52,790 bases of DNA. It comes from Alistipes sp. GTDB taxonomy: Bacteria; Bacteroidota; Bacteroidia; Bacteroidales; Rikenellaceae. A program made the translations under genes and the position numbers. The stretch spans positions 1 through 52,790 of the forward strand of contig JAFUOK010000069.1 of assembly GCA_017481925.1 (NCBI GenBank). Reading direction: 5' to 3'. Under the pieces are notes generated by a model that saw only the letters and a list, made by a program, of their open reading frames with translations, ran no database searches and was not told the DNA's origin. Positions 43,148 to 51,671 of the stretch are shown piece by piece (position 1 is the first letter of the stretch; each line of letters opens with the position of its first letter).

Positions 43148-44217
43148 TCTGTGGGTAAGTTTTGGCGCTGTTGGGCCTTGCGCAGGCGTTCGTTCAGTCC
43201 AGCACGCATATTACGTATCGATTTGCCTCCGCCGTAGATATACTCTGTCGTCACCTGCACCAACGAAGCCCCCGCCTCGAGCATCGCCATAGCATCGTCA
43301 GCCGTCGATATACCACCGCAGCCGATGATGGGGTAGGTGCCCTTGGCGCGAGAGTGTACACGTCGCACAACCTCCAATGCTCGCTCACGCAGTGGGCTTC
43401 CCGTTATGGCGCCGGCCTTACGGCCTAACGAGTGAATTATCTGCTTCGAGTTCTCCAGCCCGTAGCGACCCGTAGTGGCAGCGCAGGCGACCATGCCGTC
43501 GAGTGGCGTGTCGATCATAATGTCGGTCATCAGGTCAATCTGCTCATCCTCCAGATCGGGTGAGATCTTGAGCAGGATGGGGCGGTATTGGTTCTGTCCG
43601 CGACGGAACTCAAACAACGGTTGCAGGATGGCCATAATCTCCTCGCGCGAGGTGGGAACGTATGGTCGCTCGGATGAGTTGCGGCAGATGTTTACGGTGA
43701 AGTAGTCGGCATACTGATACAGCGGACGGAACAGTCGCAGATACTCGCGTGGTGCATCTTCCGGGGGTGTGCTGTCGTTCTTGGCGATGTTGCAGCCGAT
43801 GATAATTCGGCTGTTGTGGCTTTTGATATTTTCGATTACACGCTCCACGCCCTGACTCTCGGTCTGCCCGCAGTAGAGCAAGGCTCTATCACCCTCCAGA
43901 CGGTGCAGGGCAGGTGATGGGGATGCGGGTTGCGGTTTGGGGGTTATGGTACCTATCTCCACAAAGCCAAAACCCGTAGCCGCCATAGCGTCTATAAGTT
44001 CGCCATTGCGGTCGTAGCCGGCACCCAAGCCTATGCGCGAGTGAAAACTCATTCCAAAAGCATCCAGCGCAAGGTGGTCGGTCTGCAACTCATAGCGCTT
44101 GCGACGCAGAGCGAGTCCCAAAGGCATACGCGCAACAAGGGCTGTGCGCCATTGCGCAAAGCGTAACGCAAAGTCGTCGCTGAAGAGATAGCGTATTGGT
44201 GTGAATATACTTTTCAT
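43144..44217 (-). CDS. pyrD: Dihydroorotate dehydrogenase (quinone, class 2)
   Basis: A 357-residue flavoenzyme of pyrimidine synthesis that oxidises dihydroorotate to orotate using membrane quinone. The N-terminal helical membrane-contact region of class 2 enzymes (FTPIRYLFSDDFALRFAQWRTALVARMPLGLALRRKRY) precedes the barrel. The barrel has FGMSFHSRIGLGAGYDRNGELIDAMAATGFGFVEIGTITPKPQ, YFTVNICRNSS and PIIGCGGISTADDAMAMLEAGASLVQVTTEYIYGG. The ATG at 44217 gives the family length; an upstream start would add a non-homologous basic stretch. A -7 box lies 40 bases upstream. Confidence 0.94.
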   Translation of the reverse strand: MKSIFTPIRYLFSDDFALRFAQWRTALVARMPLGLALRRKRYELQTDHLALDAFGMSFHSRIGLGAGYDRNGELIDAMAATGFGFVEIGTITPKPQPASPSPALHRLEGDRALLYCGQTESQGVERVIENIKSHNSRIIIGCNIAKNDSTPPEDAPREYLRLFRPLYQYADYFTVNICRNSSERPYVPTSREEIMAILQPLFEFRRGQNQYRPILLKISPDLEDEQIDLMTDIMIDTPLDGMVACAATTGRYGLENSKQIIHSLGRKAGAITGSPLRERALEVVRRVHSRAKGTYPIIGCGGISTADDAMAMLEAGASLVQVTTEYIYGGGKSIRNMRAGLNERLRKAQQRQNLPTE

Positions 44218-44256
44218 TGTTGTCCCCTCCCCTTTTTTTTGGGGCACAAAGTCATA

Positions 44257-44264
44257 CAAATATA
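44257..44264 (-). promoter_or_regulatory. Promoter -7 box of pyrD-cinA
   Basis: The minus strand reads TATATTTG, a perfect -7 box 39 bases before the pyrD ATG. No TTTG lies at standard spacing. Confidence 0.6.
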
Positions 44265-44296
44265 CGGATAAAAATCGAAAAATATATAATCTGCGC

Positions 44297-45292
44297 TTAG
44301 AAATACTCTTCGCGGTAGTGGTAGTTGTTGCGCAGAGCCTCAAAATCCACGTAATGCTCTTTCAGGATGCGGGTTTGGGCTGCAAGATCGCAATGCGTAG
44401 CAATACTTCGGCACATCTCTTGCCAGCCGATAGGTTGGCGCAGGGTGGGCTTTACCGCCTCGGGATACCACTCCGTCAGAGGAAGCGCAAAACGTTGCGC
44501 TATGGCTCGTACTACGATCGACGATGCATTGGCCTTGCCCTGTGCCGAGTAGCCGGCAATATGGGGCGTTGCAACGAAGGCCTTATCGAGTAGCGCAAGG
44601 TCGATATTCGGCTCTCGCTCCCATACATCTATGCAGAGGCGTTGTGTGGCCTTGCGCAGTGCCTTGGTCGATGCCACCTCGCCACGTGAGGCGTTGATGA
44701 TGGTGCCCGTCGATGGCATAAGGGCTATGAGTGAGTCGTCGATAAGGTGGTGCGTGGTGCTATCGAGAGGCGTATGGAACGTGATAATATCCGCTTGCGC
44801 AGCCACCTCCTCCAATGGAAGAAAATCTCCCCCCTCACGCTCTTTGCGTGGCGGGTCACAGCGCAGAACGCGAAAACCCCACGCGCGAGCATACTGCTCA
44901 ACAAGAGAGCCGACATTGCCTACACCCACAATGCCCAGCGTCCGCTCGTGCGGTTGCCACCCCTCCTTGGCGGAGAGTAGCGCCAGCGTTGCAGCTACCC
45001 ATTGCAATACGCCTGCGGCGTTGCAGCCTGCGGCCGTAACGACCTCTATGCCGTGAGCGGCGCAGTAGGCCAGGTCGATGTGGTCAAAGCCGATGGTTGC
45101 CGTGGCGATTAGTTTCACGTTGGAGCCTGCGAGCAGCGCCTCGTCGCAACGCGTGCGTGTGCGTATGATGAGCACGTCGGCCGAGCGTACATCCGAGGGC
45201 GTGAAGTCTTCGCCGCTGCGATATAACACCTCGGCAAAAGGCTCTAAAATGCCTTGAATATAGGGAATTGCACTGTCAATTATAACCTTCAT
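44297..45292 (-). CDS. pdxB: Erythronate-4-phosphate dehydrogenase
   Basis: A 331-residue NAD-dependent D-2-hydroxyacid dehydrogenase of the PdxB branch, which oxidises 4-phosphoerythronate in pyridoxal phosphate synthesis. The substrate end has IRTRTRCDEALLAGSNVKLIATATIGFDHID. The NAD motif is LGIVGVGNVGSLV, and CNAAGVLQWV is characteristic of PdxB rather than phosphoglycerate dehydrogenase. The catalytic Arg, Glu and His regions (INASRGEVAST, IDVWEREP, TPHIAGYS) are all present. A -7 box (TATATTTG on the minus strand, 45319-45326) precedes it by 26 bases. Confidence 0.93.
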   Translation of the reverse strand: MKVIIDSAIPYIQGILEPFAEVLYRSGEDFTPSDVRSADVLIIRTRTRCDEALLAGSNVKLIATATIGFDHIDLAYCAAHGIEVVTAAGCNAAGVLQWVAATLALLSAKEGWQPHERTLGIVGVGNVGSLVEQYARAWGFRVLRCDPPRKEREGGDFLPLEEVAAQADIITFHTPLDSTTHHLIDDSLIALMPSTGTIINASRGEVASTKALRKATQRLCIDVWEREPNIDLALLDKAFVATPHIAGYSAQGKANASSIVVRAIAQRFALPLTEWYPEAVKPTLRQPIGWQEMCRSIATHCDLAAQTRILKEHYVDFEALRNNYHYREEYF

Positions 45293-45318
45293 ATGGTTTA
45301 TATGTTGTTTTTCTCAGG

Positions 45319-45326
45319 CAAATATA
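45319..45326 (-). promoter_or_regulatory. Promoter -7 box of pdxB
   Basis: TATATTTG on the minus strand, 26 bases before the pdxB ATG. It lies opposite the FKBP promoter box at 45347. Confidence 0.6.
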
Positions 45327-45346
45327 TGGAAAAAATGAAATTTTCG

Positions 45347-45354
45347 TATCTTTG
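45347..45354 (+). promoter_or_regulatory. Promoter -7 box of the FKBP pair
   Basis: TATCTTTG, 44 bases before the first FKBP ATG, fits TAnnTTTG. Confidence 0.55.
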
Positions 45355-45398
45355 CGTGATTAAATCGGTGGATAATCCGATATTTAAAGTATTGTACT

Positions 45399-46088
45399 AT
45401 GAGAAAATACTCTTCGATAACGTGGCTTATGCTTGTAGCGGCACTCTTCATTACAGCGTGTGGGGGTGGTCGTGGCTCAAGCGAACTGGTCGATAGTCGT
45501 GACTCGTTGTCGTATGTCATAGGTATGAATATTGCCTACAACGTCCTGCAGATGGACTCAACGGTCAATGCCGACGTCGTGGTGGCCGCAATCGACGAGA
45601 CGATGCGTGGCAAGGAGCGCTTCTCACTCGAGGAGGGCAAGACCTACCTGCTCAGTTATATGAATTATGACATCTACGAGCGTGTGCGTCGTTACGAGGA
45701 GCAGTATCTGAACGATCTGGCCGCCTCGGATGGCGATGTGGTGCGTACCCCCAATGGCCTCACCTATAAGGTGGCAGCGCTGGGCGATATGAACCTCACG
45801 GTAGCCACCGATCGCGATACGGTAGCCCTTACTTACCGTGCCACAAACCTCTCGGGCGAGGAGGTCGATCTGGTTGCGGAGCGTCAGGATACGTTGCGTA
45901 CGCGCGTGGATCAACTGCTGCCCGGCTTACGTGAGGGCGTGCGACTGGTGGGTGAGGGTGGTAACCTCACACTGTGGTTGCCCTCGTCGATGGCTTACGG
46001 CTCGGCGGGTGACAGCGAGAAGGGTATCAAGGCCAACGAGATGCTGCGCTATGAGGTGCAGATCGTCGAGGTTAAGCGTCGTAGATAG
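45399..46088 (+). CDS. FKBP-like lipoprotein with degenerate active site
   Basis: A 229-residue lipoprotein (MRKYSSITWLMLVAALFITAC, lipidated at Cys21). Residues 30-110 resemble the helical dimerisation domain of FkpA/Mip-type isomerases (DSLSYVIGMNIAYNVLQMDS). The C-terminal domain aligns with FKBP (DTVALTYRATNLSGEEVD ... LLPGLREGVRLVGEGGNLTLWLPSSMAYGS). Key pocket residues differ: the usual FDSS becomes VDLVAE, and the Trp of V-I-x-G-W becomes Leu. The fold therefore looks kept, but proline isomerase activity is doubtful. It is followed 29 bases later by a canonical paralogue. Confidence 0.87.
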   Translation: MRKYSSITWLMLVAALFITACGGGRGSSELVDSRDSLSYVIGMNIAYNVLQMDSTVNADVVVAAIDETMRGKERFSLEEGKTYLLSYMNYDIYERVRRYEEQYLNDLAASDGDVVRTPNGLTYKVAALGDMNLTVATDRDTVALTYRATNLSGEEVDLVAERQDTLRTRVDQLLPGLREGVRLVGEGGNLTLWLPSSMAYGSAGDSEKGIKANEMLRYEVQIVEVKRRR

Positions 46089-46117
46089 AAAACACGAATA
46101 AAATTATAACAGTAAAG

Positions 46118-47128
46118 ATGAAAAAGTTGATTTACACATTGGCTGTCGTTGTATGTGCGGCAGCGCTGGTTGCTTGCGGTGGCAGCAACAAATCTACCTA
46201 CAAGAAGGGTAGCAAGTCGCAGTTGGACTCTCTCTCATACGCTTTTGGTGTGAATATTGGTAACGGCATTACCTACGATATGCCCGACTTGAAGTTGGAT
46301 TGGGAGGTTATGTGCGATGCTATGGAGAAGGTTATCCTGGCTCCCGTACCCACAGGTGAGGATACTCAGCAGGAGGAGGCTCGCGCTATCTTGGACGAGT
46401 TCTTCCGTGGTCCACGTATGGAGCGTATGAACGCCAAGGCTGCCGAGATCATCGCCGGCGACTCTACCCGTCAGCTGGTGCGTGAGGACTTCGTTGATTT
46501 CGATGTTTTCGCTGGTGACGATGTTCAGCGTAAGGAGATTTCGGAGGCTTATGGTTCATTTATGGCTGTTAATTTCCGCAACTCTCGTCTTCCCCTGCAC
46601 ACCTATTGGATCAAGCAGGCTATTAAGGACTATGTTGCCGGCAATGCTATTATGACCGAGAGTTATGCGCAGGCTCTTATTCAGAACTACTATATCTCTG
46701 AGTTGCCTTTGCAGAATGCTGCCGAGTCTAAGGCTTGGTTGGAGCAGATCGAGAAGCAGAAGGGCGTGAAGAAGACCGAGAGCGGCCTGCTGTATCGTAT
46801 CGACCGTGAGGGCGACAACAGCGTGATGCCTACTGCCGAGGATACCGTTGAGGTGGACTATGAGGGTAAGTTGCAGGATGGCTACGTGTTCGACTCTTCT
46901 TACGAGCGTGGCGAGTCTATCCAGTTCCCCTTGAACGGCGTTATCAAGGGTTGGACCGAGGGTCTGCAGCTGGTGGGCAAGGGTGGTCAGATCACCTTGT
47001 GGATCCCCTCAGATTTGGGTTATGGCGTAACTGGTAGCGGTCCTATCGGCCCCAATGCAGCTCTTGAGTTCAAGGTTGAGTTGCACGACGTTATCCGCGC
47101 CGGCGCAGAGCCCGCAACAGCAGAGTAG
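46118..47128 (+). CDS. FKBP-type peptidyl-prolyl isomerase lipoprotein
   Basis: A 336-residue periplasmic or outer-membrane lipoprotein (MKKLIYTLAVVVCAAALVAC, Cys20). A helical N-terminal dimerisation region (SQLDSLSYAFGVNIGNGITYD onward) precedes the catalytic FKBP domain at about residues 225-330. That domain has all canonical pocket residues: VEVDYEGKLQDGYVFDSSYERGESIQFPLNGVIKGWTEGLQLVGKGG and LWIPSDLGYG. It catalyses cis-trans proline isomerisation to help fold exported proteins. It pairs with the degenerate FKBP gene upstream, and a terminator follows at 47147. Confidence 0.94.
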   Translation: MKKLIYTLAVVVCAAALVACGGSNKSTYKKGSKSQLDSLSYAFGVNIGNGITYDMPDLKLDWEVMCDAMEKVILAPVPTGEDTQQEEARAILDEFFRGPRMERMNAKAAEIIAGDSTRQLVREDFVDFDVFAGDDVQRKEISEAYGSFMAVNFRNSRLPLHTYWIKQAIKDYVAGNAIMTESYAQALIQNYYISELPLQNAAESKAWLEQIEKQKGVKKTESGLLYRIDREGDNSVMPTAEDTVEVDYEGKLQDGYVFDSSYERGESIQFPLNGVIKGWTEGLQLVGKGGQITLWIPSDLGYGVTGSGPIGPNAALEFKVELHDVIRAGAEPATAE

Positions 47129-47146
47129 TGTCTGACGTACGAAAAT

Positions 47147-47183
47147 AAAAATCCCGAGCCTAAACGAGGTTCGGGATTTTTTT
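47147..47183. terminator. Terminator after the FKBP pair
   Basis: AAAAATCCCGA pairs with TCGGGATTTTT, with a small inner CC/GG step. It lies between convergent genes and has T-runs on both strands. Confidence 0.9.
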
Positions 47184-47201
47184 ATTTGTAATATCTTCGT
47201 T

Positions 47202-47573
47202 TTAGAACGGCAGATCATCCACCTCGGCCATAGGCGCGGCGGGTGCTGCGTATGCGGGCTCCTCCGTAAAAGGTGGCATATCGGGCATTGCGGGGGCTGC
47301 TGCGGTCTCCTCCTTGGGCTGTACGCGCCAAGCACGCACGTCGGTGTACCACTTGCCGTTGTACTCGCGTGACTCGATATTTACCGATACCGTGCAGGTC
47401 ATACCCTCACGCAGACGTGCCACGTCGGACTCCTTGTTGAAAAAGATTACGCATATCTTGCGCGAAAACTCCTGGGGCAACTCGAAGATTACCTCCTGAC
47501 GCTGCCAGTCGCCACGAGCCGATGTGCCACGGGTCACGGGCATTATTTTATAAACTACGCCTTCAAATTCCAT
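47202..47573 (-). CDS. DUF3127 family protein
   Basis: A 123-residue cytosolic protein. Residues 1-85 form a DUF3127 domain (MEFEGVVYKIMPVTRGTSARGDWQRQEVIFELP ... CTVSVNIESREYNGKWYTDVRAWRVQP), which looks like an OB-fold strand pattern similar to single-strand DNA-binding proteins. The C-terminal 35 residues are Ala/Pro/Glu-rich and end in an acidic-hydrophobic tip (MAEVDDLPF) resembling the acidic C-terminal peptide of SSB, which recruits partners. The SSB-like role is inferred from this architecture. It is monocistronic. Confidence 0.88.
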   Translation of the reverse strand: MEFEGVVYKIMPVTRGTSARGDWQRQEVIFELPQEFSRKICVIFFNKESDVARLREGMTCTVSVNIESREYNGKWYTDVRAWRVQPKEETAAAPAMPDMPPFTEEPAYAAPAAPMAEVDDLPF

Positions 47574-47658
47574 ACTATTGTCGTTATAAAGTTATAAATT
47601 CGTTTTGTGAGGCTAAAGATAGTGATTTTTGGCAGAATGCGCAACGCAGAGCCAAAAA

Positions 47659-49140
47659 CTACTCCTCGACAAAGATGATTTTTCCACTCTTCTCGCCAAA
47701 TAGCTCCTTCAGGCTCTTGGCTACCGTATCGTCGAACGTGTATACCACGCCCTCGCTGCCCCATGATCCGGCGCTTGCTCCACGATGCTGAATGTAGGTG
47801 TTGTTCGCGAGCGTAGGCATCGATTCGCTCTTGGCTGCAGCAATGTTGAGCAGGTCGTGCGTGCTGCGGTCGAAGATGTTGTTTGCAACTACGAAGTTTG
47901 TTGCATTGTTGGTGTGGTGGCTCCACGATTTGATGTGAGCGGGAGTCTCCTTGTCGGGACGCTGCTTGCCCCAGCCGTAGCCTGCACGGCGCATGATGTT
48001 GTTAGCAATAAGAATTTCCTCCATCTGATGCGTCTGGATGGTATCCTCGCGGCCGAGGAAATACTCAACCGAATAGACGCAATCCTCGATCAGGTTGTTT
48101 GAGTAGATGACGTTGCGCATGATGAGAGGCTCCTGCACATCGCCCTGGTGCTGGTGTGTTACAGCAGCGTCGTAGATCTGGTAGATGTAGCAGTGGCTTA
48201 CCATGAAGTTCTCACAGCCGCCATAGATCTCCACCGCATTTCCGTAGCGCGTGGGGTGGTTGCGGCCGAAAGCACTTTCACTCTGGATAGAGCCACCGAT
48301 CCAGCCCAGCTCGCAGTTCGTTACGGTCAGATCCTTTGTCGTGCCACTGCCTATGCCGTGCGAACCGCCATATTTGATGCAGAGGTTGTCAAAGGTTGCG
48401 CCGCTTGCTGCCAGTACGATGTGTCCCTTGGTCAGAAGCTCGATCGAAGAGAAGCGCTCGGCAGGGTTGCCCTCCGTCGAGCAGAGATATATTCGTTTCT
48501 CGCCACGATAGTCGTGGTAGAACTCCAGATCGCGCTTAAGGTCGCGGTACGATGCGAAGGGCTCGCGGGTCTCGATGTGGAGTGTCGAGCCATCCTCCTC
48601 GTGGATCATCATCACCTTGAAGGCGTGTGCCTGACCATGGTTGAATACCAGTGTGCCGATATCATTGGGCAACTCGCCATCGTACATATATACATTCCTG
48701 GTCTCGGTCTCCACCCATTTGCCCACCTTGGCAGCATCGTAGGGTGAACCATAGATACGGGGCTTTTCGCCCTTGCCATATGCCGAGTAGGTCACACCTC
48801 GCTTGGCCTTTAACTGTCCGCGCCACAAGTCGCCACGGCGGAACATCACGCCATCGCCGGGCTGCAGATCGAGCGAGTTGAGGTGCTCAAGGCTGAGAAT
48901 GGCAGTCTCGGGCGTGAGACCGTCGTTCTGATCGTTACCCTCGGCTGAAATGTAGTATAGTTTCTCCCGATCCAGTATTGTGGGCGTTGAAAGAATCTCC
49001 TGCTTGCGGGCTTCAGCCTCGCGGTCGAGCTTCGATAGAAATTGCTGCGCGTCGTCAGCAGATGAGCATGACACAAGCAGCGATGTAGTGCTCACCAACG
49101 ATGTGATGAGCAACAGTGTACGATGAAGGATGTTTTTCAT
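47659..49140 (-). CDS. Right-handed parallel beta-helix lipoprotein (pectate lyase-like fold)
   Basis: A 493-residue lipoprotein (lipobox LLVSC). The mature protein starts with a segment common in secreted beta-helix enzymes (YISAEGNDQNDGLTPETAILSLEHLNSLDLQPGDGVMFRRGDLWRGQL). It continues with parallel beta-helix coils of the NosD/PbH1 type (TFDNLCIKYGGSHGIGSGTTKDLTVTNCELGWIGG, GNAVEIYGGCENFMVSHCYIYQIYDAAVTHQHQG, NVIYSNNLIEDCVYSVEYF). This fold is used by polysaccharide lyases and epimerases, but I see no diagnostic lyase triad. The divergent uxaC gene suggests an uronic-acid polymer as substrate (inference). Confidence 0.83.
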   Translation of the reverse strand: MKNILHRTLLLITSLVSTTSLLVSCSSADDAQQFLSKLDREAEARKQEILSTPTILDREKLYYISAEGNDQNDGLTPETAILSLEHLNSLDLQPGDGVMFRRGDLWRGQLKAKRGVTYSAYGKGEKPRIYGSPYDAAKVGKWVETETRNVYMYDGELPNDIGTLVFNHGQAHAFKVMMIHEEDGSTLHIETREPFASYRDLKRDLEFYHDYRGEKRIYLCSTEGNPAERFSSIELLTKGHIVLAASGATFDNLCIKYGGSHGIGSGTTKDLTVTNCELGWIGGSIQSESAFGRNHPTRYGNAVEIYGGCENFMVSHCYIYQIYDAAVTHQHQGDVQEPLIMRNVIYSNNLIEDCVYSVEYFLGREDTIQTHQMEEILIANNIMRRAGYGWGKQRPDKETPAHIKSWSHHTNNATNFVVANNIFDRSTHDLLNIAAAKSESMPTLANNTYIQHRGASAGSWGSEGVVYTFDDTVAKSLKELFGEKSGKIIFVEE

Positions 49141-49165
49141 ATTAGGTTATGGTTTTTAGTCTATA

Positions 49166-49173
49166 CAAATATA
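49166..49173 (-). promoter_or_regulatory. Promoter -7 box of the beta-helix gene
   Basis: TATATTTG on the minus strand, 25 bases before the ATG. The -33 element is unclear. Confidence 0.55.
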
Positions 49174-49234
49174 GTAAATATTGGGTAGAAAAAGTAAAAT
49201 CTCCGCATTTCATTCGGGTAGGGTGGCGTGAATA

Positions 49235-49265
49235 TTGATTTTTAGCGTGCAAATTGTTATATTTG
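49235..49265 (+). promoter_or_regulatory. Promoter of uxaC
   Basis: TATATTTG at 49258-49265, with TTGA at 49235-49238, 19 bases upstream. The GTG start lies 26 bases downstream. It faces the beta-helix gene promoter. Confidence 0.65.
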
Positions 49266-49291
49266 CTTAATATTAATTAAAATCCATAGCC

Positions 49292-50695
49292 GTGAAACAG
49301 TTTAACGACGCGAATTTCCTGCTGCAAAGCCCTACGGCCGAGCGCCTCTATCACGATCACGCATCGAAGATGCCCATTATTGACTACCATTGCCACCTAA
49401 ATCCCGAGTATGTGGCTTCGGATCACCGTTTCCGCAACCTGGCGGAGATATGGCTCGATGGCGACCACTACAAGTGGCGTGCGATGCGAACAAATGGCGT
49501 GGCAGAGCGTTACTGCACGGGCGATGCTTCGGATTGGGAGAAGTTCGAAAAGTGGGCCGAGACCGTACCTTACACGATGCGTAACCCGCTATACCATTGG
49601 ACACACCTCGAATTAAAAACAGCCTTTGGCGAGGAGCGTCTGCTCTCGCCCTCGACGGCTCGTGAGATATACGACCGCTGCTCGGATATGTTGCAACATC
49701 CGGCATACTCGGCACGCGGCCTGATGCGTCGCTACAATGTGGAGGTGGTCTGCACGACCGATGATCCTATTGACTCGCTGGAGCACCATATCAAGTGTCG
49801 TGAGGATGGCTTCGAGTGCAAGGTGTTGCCCACGTGGCGTCCCGACAAAGCTATGGCGGTAGAGAACCCTGCGGCGTTTAAGGCATATATCGACCGCCTG
49901 TCGGAGGTGTCGGGCGTGGAGATTCGTTCGTTTGCAACGCTGCTGGATGCTCTGCGTGTGCGTCATCGTTTCTTCGAGAGTGTGGGTTGCCGCCTGAGCG
50001 ACCACGGCATCGAGGAGTTCTATGCCGAGGATTACACCACCGCCGAGATTGAGACTATCTTTGCCAAGGTATATGGTGGAGCGATGCTTACGGATAGCGA
50101 GTTGCGTAAATATAAGAGTGCTATGCTTGTGGAGTTCGGTATTATGGATTGGGAGACGGGCTGGACACAGCAGTTCCACTTCGGCGTGATCCGTAATAAT
50201 AACTCTCGCAAGATGGCCTCTATCGGTGTGGATACGGGTTTTGACTCGATTGGCGACTTTACGCTGGCGAAGAATATGGCCAAGTATCTCGACCGCCTCG
50301 ATGTGCAGGGCCGCCTGACCAAGACGATACTCTATAACCTCAATCCCCGCGATAACGAGATGGTAGCCACGATGATCGGTAACTTCCAGGATGGCGAGAC
50401 GGCAGGTAAGATTCAGTTCGGCTCGGGCTGGTGGTTCCTCGATCAGAAGGATGGTATGGAGCGTCAGATGAATGCTCTCTCGCTGCTGGGACTGTTGAGT
50501 CGTTTTGTGGGTATGCTCACCGACTCACGATCATTCCTGAGCTATCCTCGTCACGAATACTTCCGTCGTACCCTCTGTAACCTTATCGGTGTCGATGTGG
50601 AAGCAGGCCTGCTCCCCGCCAGCGAGATAGAGTTCCTCGGAAAGATGGTTGAGGATATAAGTTATAACAATGCCAAGAGTTTTTTTAAGTTCTAA
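49292..50695 (+). CDS. uxaC: Uronate isomerase
   Basis: A 467-residue cytosolic amidohydrolase-fold enzyme that isomerises D-glucuronate to D-fructuronate and D-galacturonate to D-tagaturonate. The metal motif IIDYHCHLNPEYV is at about residue 30. WKWRAMR-type sequence (HYKWRAMRTNGVAERYCTG), VVCTTDDPIDSLEHH and LYNLNPRDNEMVATMIGNFQDG are signature stretches. The start is GTG, which gives MKQFNDANFLLQSPTAERLYHDHA, the family N terminus; the first ATG would delete 27 conserved residues. It shares a divergent promoter region with the beta-helix gene and ends before a bidirectional terminator. Confidence 0.96.
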   Translation: MKQFNDANFLLQSPTAERLYHDHASKMPIIDYHCHLNPEYVASDHRFRNLAEIWLDGDHYKWRAMRTNGVAERYCTGDASDWEKFEKWAETVPYTMRNPLYHWTHLELKTAFGEERLLSPSTAREIYDRCSDMLQHPAYSARGLMRRYNVEVVCTTDDPIDSLEHHIKCREDGFECKVLPTWRPDKAMAVENPAAFKAYIDRLSEVSGVEIRSFATLLDALRVRHRFFESVGCRLSDHGIEEFYAEDYTTAEIETIFAKVYGGAMLTDSELRKYKSAMLVEFGIMDWETGWTQQFHFGVIRNNNSRKMASIGVDTGFDSIGDFTLAKNMAKYLDRLDVQGRLTKTILYNLNPRDNEMVATMIGNFQDGETAGKIQFGSGWWFLDQKDGMERQMNALSLLGLLSRFVGMLTDSRSFLSYPRHEYFRRTLCNLIGVDVEAGLLPASEIEFLGKMVEDISYNNAKSFFKF

Positions 50696-50736
50696 AATTT
50701 GTCTTGCAAGGCTATTTTTGGCGTTTGGCTGATAAA

Positions 50737-50777
50737 AAAAAATACCCGTCTAACTCGAAGTTAGGCGGGTAATTTTT
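50737..50777. terminator. Bidirectional terminator (uxaC / PHP-like gene)
   Basis: TACCCG-T-CTAACT pairs with AGTTAG-G-CGGGTA around three or four bases, flanked by A-runs and T-runs. It overlaps the stop codon of the minus-strand gene by one base. Confidence 0.92.
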
Positions 50778-51607
50778 TACAACTTGCGTTTTGGTACGAA
50801 GAAATCTTTTTCGGTCAGACCACATCGGCGGGCAACCTGCTTGCAATATACCAGTCGACCGGTCTTCTCGTCACGTGTATCTGAGCCGAAGGTGAATTTC
50901 AGCCCTGCGCGCTTTGCCATCAGGATAAACTCCTCGTCGGGCACACGCATCATATCACTGATCTCGATGGCTATATTGCGTGCTTTGGCGGCGTCGATGA
51001 TGGTTTGCAGACGCTTCTTGGTCCACAGCTTCTGATACTCACGCTCTATGCAGTAGGGTAGAAGCAACGGGCACGCAAAGATATCTATCGGGTCATCGCC
51101 CGCAAGGATCTGCATATAGTGCTCCATGTTACGCTCCATAAAGGCCTCGGTATCGTCGATATAGGTGGCGTACTCCCACACCTGCACATCCTCGCCATAG
51201 CCGTTGGCGTTGGGGATCATCTGCGGATCCATGGCGATGTAGTCGGCCTGAGCGATAATATCCTTCGAGAAATTCTTTGACCATCCGGGGCTCATAGGTT
51301 GCAGACCAACATATACGGGGTAGGGCTTAATCGCATCGATATATGCCTGCATCTGCTCATCGTTGGTAATGCCCCACGGTGCGACGTTCTCCATCACGCC
51401 AAAGGTTATGCCCATACGCTTTGACTTCTCGACAATCTGCTCAATGCTCTGCTTGTCCGAGCGATGCACGTGCAGATCCATCAACGGGAAGCTTGCGTTT
51501 GCGGGATTATGGTTTTCGGTGGCCGATACGGTGTTGAGTACACTATCTCCCACAATGGCACCTATGGCCATCGTGGCGGTTGTTTGGAGGAATGTTTTGC
51601 GATTCAT
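50777..51607 (-). CDS. Exported PHP-like (TIM-barrel) protein, partly degenerate
   Basis: A 276-residue protein with an export signal (MNRKTFLQTTATMAIGAIVG), Tat-like but with RK in place of RR. Residues 40-260 resemble a PHP phosphoesterase barrel: PLMDLHVHRSD carries His46 and His48, and FTFGSDTRD lies near the C terminus. Several usual metal ligands look altered: the TDH motif after the second strand reads MEN, and the final SDxH reads SDTR. It is thus either a divergent PHP enzyme or a non-catalytic relative. It is convergent with uxaC and 64 bases downstream of the Crp-like gene. The ATG at 51607 directly starts the signal. Confidence 0.75.
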   Translation of the reverse strand: MNRKTFLQTTATMAIGAIVGDSVLNTVSATENHNPANASFPLMDLHVHRSDKQSIEQIVEKSKRMGITFGVMENVAPWGITNDEQMQAYIDAIKPYPVYVGLQPMSPGWSKNFSKDIIAQADYIAMDPQMIPNANGYGEDVQVWEYATYIDDTEAFMERNMEHYMQILAGDDPIDIFACPLLLPYCIEREYQKLWTKKRLQTIIDAAKARNIAIEISDMMRVPDEEFILMAKRAGLKFTFGSDTRDEKTGRLVYCKQVARRCGLTEKDFFVPKRKL

Positions 51608-51671
51608 AGTAGTGATTTTTAACAAAATTAATCACTACGCTCGAAACATGGCTTGATTTATATCAATTTCG

